The notes under the pieces: generated by a model
The model's database searches: none
The model's input: the letters and a program-made list of their open reading frames with translations, nothing else
What the model was told of the DNA's origin: nothing
Shown: piece by piece, positions 55,782 through 64,000 of the stretch
Layout: each line of letters starts with the position of its first letter
How positions within the stretch are numbered: the stretch's first letter is position 1
Translations under genes and position numbers: made by a program
Assembly: GCF_014645615.1 (NCBI RefSeq)
Contig: NZ_BMMB01000001.1
Location: 744,001-808,000, forward strand
DNA length: 64,000 nt
Direction: 5' to 3'
From: Paenibacillus hunanensis
Lineage (GTDB): Bacteria; Bacillota; Bacilli; Paenibacillales; Paenibacillaceae

Positions 55782-56591
55782 ATGAAATTCATCGAAACCA
55801 AACTAGAATCCTTCGACGGCACCAAGCTCTACTTCAGTACCAATCTGATCTCTAAACCAAAAGCAGCTGTTTTGATCGTTCACGGTCTATGCGAGCATGC
55901 TAGCCGCTATGACTATCTTACCGAAAAGCTCAACACGCGCGGCTTCAATGTATACCGATTTGATCATCGCGGTCATGCACGCTCGGAAGGCAAGCGGGTG
56001 TATTACAGCGATTTGCATCATATGATTGATGATGTGAATGCAGCCGTTGAACAGGTTAAAGAATCAAGTGGTGATCTTCCGATTTTTGTCATCGGGCACA
56101 GTATGGGCGGATTTGCTACGTCCTCTTTTGCCACCAAGTATCCTGAAAAGGTGCAGGGAATCGTATTATCTGGCGCGCTCACTCGTTACAATACACAGGT
56201 TGCAGGCGGGCTGCCGATGGATTTACCGCCTGGAACGTATATCCCGAACTCACTCGGTGATGGCGTATGTAGTGTGCCAGAAGTTGTAACCGCTTACGCC
56301 AACGATGTACTGGTGGAAAAGGAAATCTCAGTAGACCTATTCAACAGTCTGGGCGAAGGCGTTAACTGGCTGAAGGCGCATGCGACTGATTTTGTCGAGC
56401 CTGTGCTTGTATTGCATGGAGCGAATGATGGATTGGTGAGTGAACTGGATTCACGTCAATTTTATGGAGAGATTGGCTCAACAGATAAAACGCTCAAAAT
56501 CTATGCGCATCTGATGCACGAGATTTTCAATGAAACAATCCGGGATGAAGTGATCGAGGACACGATTAGCTGGATTGAAAAACGCGTGTAA
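55782..56591 (+). CDS. Alpha/beta hydrolase, monoacylglycerol-lipase-like
   Basis: A 269-residue lysophospholipase/monoglyceride-lipase-type hydrolase of the serine hydrolase-4 group. HGLCEHASRYDYL forms the oxyanion region, nucleophile Ser lies in GHSMGG, catalytic Asp in VLHGANDGLVS, and His in YAHLMHEIFNE. It probably cleaves short or medium glycerides or lysophospholipids in the cytoplasm; no signal peptide. ATG 55782 follows AGAAAGGA; the upstream in-frame codon at 55728 lacks an SD. A MarR gene follows in the same direction after 165 nt with a palindromic spacer. Confidence 0.88.
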   Translation: MKFIETKLESFDGTKLYFSTNLISKPKAAVLIVHGLCEHASRYDYLTEKLNTRGFNVYRFDHRGHARSEGKRVYYSDLHHMIDDVNAAVEQVKESSGDLPIFVIGHSMGGFATSSFATKYPEKVQGIVLSGALTRYNTQVAGGLPMDLPPGTYIPNSLGDGVCSVPEVVTAYANDVLVEKEISVDLFNSLGEGVNWLKAHATDFVEPVLVLHGANDGLVSELDSRQFYGEIGSTDKTLKIYAHLMHEIFNETIRDEVIEDTISWIEKRV

Positions 56592-56616
56592 TCTCGATAA
56601 ACTCGGAGAAAGCCAC

Positions 56617-56663
56617 TTCTCAAGCACATGTTCGCTCATGAGCGAAACGACTACTTTTGAGAA
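56617..56663. promoter_or_regulatory. Nested inverted repeats between the lipase and MarR genes
   Basis: Inner perfect 16-bp palindrome TTCGCTCATGAGCGAA (56631-56646) inside outer TTCTCAA (56617) and TTGAGAA (56657-56663). No T run. It could be the MarR operator or a weak terminator. Confidence 0.45.
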
Positions 56664-56756
56664 TATAACTTTGATGGGAATACAACATATGAGAATACCC
56701 TATGTGAACCCACAGCATAGCTTGAGAAGATAACGCGAAACATGAAAGGGGGTCCC

Positions 56757-57278
56757 ATGAAACTTCATTGGATGGGTAACCATCGGACATTGATTGAGAA
56801 GATTATCAAATACGGCAATGCGTATTCGAACACGTACAAGCTACAGCGCAGCTATGGCACCGATGTGATGTTCTCGGCAGCGCAGATTCAGACACTGGAA
56901 TATATTTTGGAGGCGGAGGACAAGGACGAGAAGATGTCAGAGATGGCAGCACGTCTCGGCGTGAGTCCGAGTACCTTTTCCAAAAACGTCAAAAATCTGA
57001 CGGAAAAAGGTCTGCTGGAAAAGTATCATCGGAGCGGGAATCGCAAAGACATCTATGTCAAGCCGTCTGAGAAGGGGCGCGAGGTATACACGGAGTATAC
57101 AAAGTTCGTGCGTGAGCTGTGCTTTGATGAGATGTTCAAGCATGCAGATACGATTTCGGAAGCGGATAAGGAGAGTTTTATACGCATTCTGGATCTGCTG
57201 GCAGATGTGCTGGTCTGGTATGGAGAGAAGGAGCCGCCTGTGCGCAAGCTGATCAAGATTGAGCAGGATGAGGAGTAG
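56757..57278 (+). CDS. MarR-family transcriptional regulator
   Basis: A 173-residue winged-helix dimeric regulator. Helix-turn-helix at about 67-90 (SEMAARLGVSPSTFSKNVKNL), wing at about 97-112 (YHRSGNRKDIYVKPSEKG), and long flanking dimerisation helices. It probably controls the upstream lipase and itself, since a palindrome lies between them; the ligand is unknown. ATG 56757 follows AAAGGGGG closely; an ATG at 56742 overlaps that SD. Confidence 0.85.
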   Translation: MKLHWMGNHRTLIEKIIKYGNAYSNTYKLQRSYGTDVMFSAAQIQTLEYILEAEDKDEKMSEMAARLGVSPSTFSKNVKNLTEKGLLEKYHRSGNRKDIYVKPSEKGREVYTEYTKFVRELCFDEMFKHADTISEADKESFIRILDLLADVLVWYGEKEPPVRKLIKIEQDEE

Positions 57279-57552
57279 CAATCGCTTGTCTTCTGTACTT
57301 GTATGCTAATCGTCCTCCTATTCATATTTGCATTGCTATCCGTATTCGATTCAGTGCTTCGTGCGTAGAGGTTTCTGTACCCATACACATATCAGCGTAT
57401 ATGGATTGATCCTAAATTAAGACTGTGCTTATTGACTTGTTATAGTTAAATGTCAAGCATGTCTGCTCCTTAGAACGGACAACATATGAGTGAATAACAT
57501 GTGGACAAATAATATGTGATATACAATCCACATCACTACAATGGGTAGAATA

Positions 57553-57689
57553 GCTTTTGATCCGATCATCTAATTGGATCATGATATAAGCTGTGAACTT
57601 AGCCTACGAACCTGTGTCCTGCAAAGGAGACAGGTTTTTTCTTTTACAGCGGGTAGACCCGTATAGTATCGGGTAGACCCATATAGTAT
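57553..57689 (+). other. Structured non-coding segment with terminator and 20-bp repeats
   Basis: AGCTT...AAGCT and TGATCC...GGATCA inverted repeats (57553-57593), then the terminator at 57609-57641, then two tandem 20-bp units starting CGGGTAGACCC at 57650 and 57670, each containing the palindrome GGGTAGACCC. The 758-nt gap 57279-58036 has no gene. It may be a small RNA or regulatory leader; not assigned. Confidence 0.35.
57609..57641 (+). terminator. Strong terminator far downstream of marR
   Basis: AACCTGTGTCCT (57609-57620) pairs with AGGAGACAGGTT (57625-57636), one mismatch, loop GCAA, then T and CTTTT. It is 330 nt beyond the marR stop. Confidence 0.85.
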
Positions 57690-58036
57690 ATCGACTTGTA
57701 TAGTATAGAAGCCAAGCTATGCCAGCAATCTAAATTATAAGTTCCTCCATGCCCGAACCTTCCTAATCCAATCCGTGCTATTCATCTCCTACAAAATCTA
57801 TCCTCAACACCTATCCTTACCATCTATCATTGAAAAGTGATCCAACGATCCAGCATCTACACATGTAATACACATCGCTCCGTATAATAAGAATAGACAG
57901 AATTTCTTATTCATCACCAATTAGCTACATCAATCCGCTGCTATACAGGCAAATATTCTCTCCAATTCCTGTTTTCTTTTTGTGCTAGCGGCTAATAACG
58001 TTTAATATGGAGATAGACGATAGGAGGTAACGATGT

Positions 58037-58846
58037 ATGTTGAAACGAAAGCCGTTCATTGTCTGTTTTGCAGCCTTGTTGCTGATGGTACTGGCTCCAT
58101 GGGGAGGACGAGTGGAGGCGGCACAGACCTTTAGCTCGCCGCCGCTACTAAAAATAAATGAATATGCGGTGCTATTTACAGGCCCGGTATCGCCTTTTAT
58201 CGATTCGGCTGGACGAGCGCAGGTTCCGCTTCGCTCGGTCGGTGATTTACTTGGCGCGCAGGTAACCTATTTTCCACAGGGACGCTCGGCTACGATTGCA
58301 TTGAATAGCCATTTATTGACGGTAACGCTTGATTCCAAGCAGATTCGCGCAGATGGACGCACCTATACGATGGATACTGTTCCGATGTTGCGTAATAATG
58401 CCGTTTATATTCCGATCCGCGTACTGATTGACCGCTTGCAGGTAAATGGTACATATCATAATGGGATTATCGAATTGCAGGATCGCCGTTATATGCGTAG
58501 TATTCCGCCGCTAACGTCGGATTGGAGTGGGCGCTTTGCCGCTTACCAGACTGCACGGGCTCTGGATGTGCGATCCTATCATCTGACCTGGAATGCAGAT
58601 ACTGCTCAGGGTGGGCGCTGGACAGGCAAGCTACAGGTGACCGCTCGTAATATTAGTCGTAATACATTGAGCAATGACTTAAAGTATTTTCAGCCGATTG
58701 TACAATACGCAGATGGCAGTACACAGATTGGATTTGATTCAGCGCATACGCCAACAGCTGTACCCCCAGGTGCGCTTGTCAATGTGACATGGACGCTGGA
58801 AGGTACCAAGTCGCCGCAGTATATACTGTTGCGTAATTATGCGTAA
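58037..58846 (+). CDS. Secreted stalk-domain protein (copper amine oxidase N-like)
   Basis: A 269-residue secreted protein. Signal peptide (about 1-28, ending RVEAA). About 40-150 match the stalk/copper-amine-oxidase-N module common in Paenibacillus wall proteins: VPLRSVGDLLGAQVTYFPQGRSATI, then VPMLRNNAVYIPIRVLIDRLQV. A C-terminal beta domain (about 165-269) follows with NVTWTLEG. No enzyme motif; a structural or polymer-binding role is likely, not shown. ATG 58037 has AGGAGGT seven bases upstream; the ATG at 58033 is out of frame. Confidence 0.82.
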   Translation: MLKRKPFIVCFAALLLMVLAPWGGRVEAAQTFSSPPLLKINEYAVLFTGPVSPFIDSAGRAQVPLRSVGDLLGAQVTYFPQGRSATIALNSHLLTVTLDSKQIRADGRTYTMDTVPMLRNNAVYIPIRVLIDRLQVNGTYHNGIIELQDRRYMRSIPPLTSDWSGRFAAYQTARALDVRSYHLTWNADTAQGGRWTGKLQVTARNISRNTLSNDLKYFQPIVQYADGSTQIGFDSAHTPTAVPPGALVNVTWTLEGTKSPQYILLRNYA

Positions 58847-59020
58847 CACTTGCCTGTGTCGCGTAGGAATAGCACCATGTGTGTTGTTAGCTGATGGGTA
58901 TCAACATTCCAAGAAGTGATGTGCTATGCAAGGGCTATACTAATGCACGAAGATGAAATTACATCAACTGACAGGGTCATATAAAAGTCGTCTTACGATG
59001 ATCGAATAGCGACGGAGCAG

Positions 59021-59072
59021 AAGCGATAGAATCTTGTAGATGCTTAGAGCGCATCGGATTCTATCGCTTTTT
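59021..59072 (+). terminator. Terminator of the stalk-domain gene
   Basis: AAGCGATAGAATC (59021-59033) pairs exactly with GATTCTATCGCTT (59057-59069), then T. Confidence 0.9.
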
Positions 59073-59234
59073 ACTGTATCTGCGTAGTGGCTGTGGTATC
59101 TGGAGATCATCCAATGGGCAGCACATCGACATCGAATTGCTATAAAACACATTTCAAATGTAAAAAAATTCATATCATTTAGTATAAGAATAGAGAACGA
59201 ATCTTAACCTTAAAAAATATCAATTAAAATAAAA

Positions 59235-59272
59235 AGAAAGCGCTTGCCAAATTGAAAAATAGGTGTTATTCT
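59235..59272 (+). promoter_or_regulatory. CcpA (cre) site and promoter of the licT-bglP operon
   Basis: AGAAAGCGCTTGCC (59235-59248) fits the cre consensus. It overlaps a good promoter: TTGCCA (59244-59249), 17 bases, TATTCT (59267-59272). Glucose repression by CcpA is expected. Confidence 0.75.
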
Positions 59273-59278
59273 AACCTT

Positions 59279-59305
59279 GGGATTGTTACTGAAAAGGCAA
59301 AACCC
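59279..59305 (+). promoter_or_regulatory. RAT antiterminator element 1
   Basis: GGGATTGTTACTG (59279-59291) and GGCAAAACCC (59296-59305) match the LicT/SacT-type ribonucleic antiterminator. It overlaps the 5' arm of the terminator at 59292, so bound LicT would prevent termination. Confidence 0.88.
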
Positions 59306-59363
59306 AGTACATGTATAGCTTTGTTGAAGCTTGTTTACATGTGTTGGGTTTTGCCTTTTTGTT
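59292..59363 (+). terminator. LicT-controlled terminator 1
   Basis: AAAAGGCAAAACCCA (59292-59306) pairs with TGGGTTTTGCCTTTT (59345-59359), with inner ACATGT pairing. T-rich tail. A 270-nt leader to licT follows with nothing else recognised. Confidence 0.9.
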
Positions 59364-59635
59364 TTCCAGTCCTGACAGGTACGGCTTGTTCGCTGTCCAC
59401 TCCATATAAAGAAAGAGTGATGCAACGTACGGTAGATTGCTGAAGCAAGACAGTAGAAGGATTGCCTTTCCTACTGTTCGCCCTCAGGTTCCTGGAAGAT
59501 TGCGAATGAATCAAAGAACACAATCAAACACGAGCTAAAGGACCCTACTGATGTGATACTTCAAGCTGTAACTGAACTTTTGTCCGGCATCTGAGTCCTC
59601 GTGCAAAACTATACAGGATAAGGAGGGCAGCTTGG

Positions 59636-62498
<2,863 letters not shown>

Positions 62499-62536
62499 GC
62501 ATAACTGTAGCCATCTACGCATCATTACGATTTGAA

Positions 62537-62599
62537 AAAGCCGACTTCACCGTCTGTCATCTGGAATTGAAGATGATAGGAGGAAGTCGGCTTTATTTA
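62537..62599 (+). terminator. Terminator of licT-bglP
   Basis: AAAGCCGACTTC (62537-62548) pairs exactly with GAAGTCGGCTTT (62583-62594), with an inner CATCT/AGATG region, then ATTTAT. Confidence 0.88.
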
Positions 62600-62732
62600 T
62601 CCTTTTCCAATTATAATGAGCGATAGTAGAGCCACGAGGCTTGTTAGCTACGGAAAATGTACAGATCACGCTCTCATTTTATTTCTATCCTACATCCTCT
62701 ACTGGTAAAATATGTGTTTTTATTGATAACAG

Positions 62733-62786
62733 TTAACACTACGTCAATCTTTTCCTCGCATTGCGTTAACACAGGTGCCTTATGAT
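62733..62786 (+). promoter_or_regulatory. Possible Pho boxes before the PAP2 phosphatase
   Basis: TTAACA at 62733 and 62766 lie 33 bp apart (three 11-bp steps), with TATGAT at 62781 as a -10. The two intermediate 11-bp positions do not match, so this is weaker than the boxes at phoP and pstB. Confidence 0.45.
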
Positions 62787-62829
62787 GTTCAAGGTGTAAT
62801 TAATCGAGATCGAGGAGGACATGTACCAC

Positions 62830-64000
62830 ATGAAATTATCCAAATCAAGCGTGATTGGACTTTCCATCACTTTATCCGTCTTTTCAGGCTCTATCGGAGG
62901 TAGCTATGCCAGTGCCGCTACGGTTCCATCATCCATCACCTCGGTCAAGCCGGAATGGGGCTATGTGGTTGATACATATAAAACGAATACGAAGGATCAT
63001 TCTACTCCTGCTTCCAATTCGATTATCGGTACATTGTCTGGCTTCGATAAGCTGTGGACACCGGGACAGACATGGGATTCCGGTACGATGCTGAATGAGA
63101 AGCTGTTGAATCAAAATATCCAAAAGGTCATTAATATCGCGAATAAGCGTACTCCTGAGCAGGAGCAACGTGCGTATCTAGACGATCGCCGCAATCAGAG
63201 CTATAGCATTATGGAGGGCATGGGTAAGCTAACCGATGTGTATCGTAAGGATGCAGGAGCAACGACGACCATTACCGAGGTGCCTGCGGATGCAACGACT
63301 CAAAAATACGATGATGGTGGCAATGATGCAGGTGATCCGAACTCCAAGCTCGGTAGCGTCGTCAGTCTGGTGAAAAAGCTGCGTGGTGATTACTCCTCCA
63401 GTAATCCATCTAAAGCGTATTTTAACTATAAACGTCCATTCCGCTGGAGCCCGGAGGCTTCGGTTATCCCAACGCTGGTACCACAGATCAAGTCGGACCC
63501 AAGCACAGATGGCGGATATCCAAGTGGTCATACCAATGCGGCCTATCTGTCTGCGATTGCGATGGCCTATGCGTATCCAGAGCGTTATCAGGAGCTGCTC
63601 ACACGCGCATCGGAGCTGGGTAATGACCGTATCGTAGCGGGTATGCACTCTCCATTTGATGTGATGGGTGGACGTGTAATGGCGACAGCGCTGTCGGCGG
63701 CGATTTTGAATGATCCAGATAATAAGCAGCTCAAGCAGGAAGCTTATGCTCAGGCGCAAAAGGTGCTCAAGGATCAGCAGGGGACAGCGACAGACCGTTT
63801 TAGCAATTATCAGGCGAACAAGCAAGCCTATACCGAGCGTCTGACGTATGGGTTCCCACAGATTACAGCAACTAATGAAGCGGTATCCGTTCCGAAGGGT
63901 GCTGAGGTACTGCTGGAGACACGTTTACCTTATCTGACTGATGCACAGCGTCGCTGGGTGCTGGCAACAACAGGTCTCGCTTCCGGTTATCCGGTGCTGA
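62830..64000 (+). CDS. Secreted PAP2-superfamily phosphatase, 3'-truncated by the window
   Basis: The first 390 residues of a secreted acid-phosphatase-like protein; the frame is still open at base 64000. Signal peptide (about 1-30, ending SYASAA). The three-part PAP2 signature is present: KRPFRW, PSGHTNA, and NDRIVAGMHSPFD (R-x5-H-x3-D). These residues bind and cleave phosphomonoesters through a phospho-His. Expected to act outside the cell, scavenging phosphate. ATG 62830 has GAGGAGGA about ten bases upstream; ATG 62821 is in frame but too close. The downstream part of the gene cannot be seen. TTAACA boxes upstream fit phosphate control. Confidence 0.9.
   Translation, partial: MKLSKSSVIGLSITLSVFSGSIGGSYASAATVPSSITSVKPEWGYVVDTYKTNTKDHSTPASNSIIGTLSGFDKLWTPGQTWDSGTMLNEKLLNQNIQKVINIANKRTPEQEQRAYLDDRRNQSYSIMEGMGKLTDVYRKDAGATTTITEVPADATTQKYDDGGNDAGDPNSKLGSVVSLVKKLRGDYSSSNPSKAYFNYKRPFRWSPEASVIPTLVPQIKSDPSTDGGYPSGHTNAAYLSAIAMAYAYPERYQELLTRASELGNDRIVAGMHSPFDVMGGRVMATALSAAILNDPDNKQLKQEAYAQAQKVLKDQQGTATDRFSNYQANKQAYTERLTYGFPQITATNEAVSVPKGAEVLLETRLPYLTDAQRRWVLATTGLASGYPVL

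Overview
The window looks like chromosome of a spore-forming low-GC Gram-positive bacterium, most likely Paenibacillus or a close relative. Evidence: S-layer-homology anchors, a YtvI sporulation membrane protein, Bacillus-type orthologues (YunD, YfkAB, YheA, YtoI, FxsA, LicT, PhoPR), many TTG/GTG starts behind strong Shine-Dalgarno (SD) sequences, and a conserved block dnaE-accD-accA-pyk ... citZ-icd-mdh ... phoP ... pstB-phoU-polA-mutM-coaE-nrdR. Species cannot be fixed from the sequence alone.

Layout. 1-4.4 kb: the 3' part of a large SLH surface protein (its start lies upstream of the window) and a membrane-anchored FAD oxidoreductase. 4.9-14 kb: HD-GYP phosphodiesterase, a fused MoaD-MoaE, YunD nucleotidase, YfkAB radical-SAM protein, a CNNM/CBS membrane protein, a HAD phosphatase, YheA and YtoI. 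14.4-20.4 kb: a chemoreceptor and DnaE. 20.8-31.9 kb: fatty-acid initiation and central carbon metabolism (accDA, pyk, thioesterase, fxsA, ytvI, citZ, icd-mdh); pfkA, present between accA and pyk in B. subtilis, is absent here. 32-42.7 kb: a small membrane protein, a short-chain dehydrogenase, then a phosphate-control region: symporter-phoR, phoP with a Pho box, an unusual soluble CBS/methyl-accepting protein with a very long disordered N-terminus, and pstB-phoU behind another Pho box, without pstS, pstC or pstA. 43-48.9 kb: replication and repair (polA, mutM-coaE-lytic transglycosylase, nrdR). 49.3-52.6 kb: secreted GH30 glucuronoxylanase, tRNA-Leu, an iron-type binding lipoprotein. 53.2-55.6 kb: tRNA-Ala followed by a very AT-rich AIPR-family nuclease gene with a perfect LexA-type box, the clearest sign of horizontal transfer. 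55.7-64 kb: lipase, MarR regulator, stalk-domain protein, a LicT/RAT-controlled beta-glucoside PTS operon, and the 5' part of a secreted PAP2 phosphatase behind Pho-like boxes.

Connections. PhoR/PhoP, PstB-PhoU and the PAP2 phosphatase look like one phosphate-starvation response, joined by TTTACA/TTAACA boxes at 11-bp multiples. LicT reads two RAT/terminator switches and is subject to CcpA through a cre site. citZ and icd-mdh form the citrate branch, and citZ carries two unexplained dyads. Non-coding signals include a three-and-a-half-copy 70-bp double-hairpin repeat, with a diverged copy 21 kb away that preserves pairing by a compensatory change, and several other tandem repeats. The best leads for new biology are that repeat family, the AIPR gene under a damage-type operator, and the CBS/receptor chimera inside the phosphate cluster.
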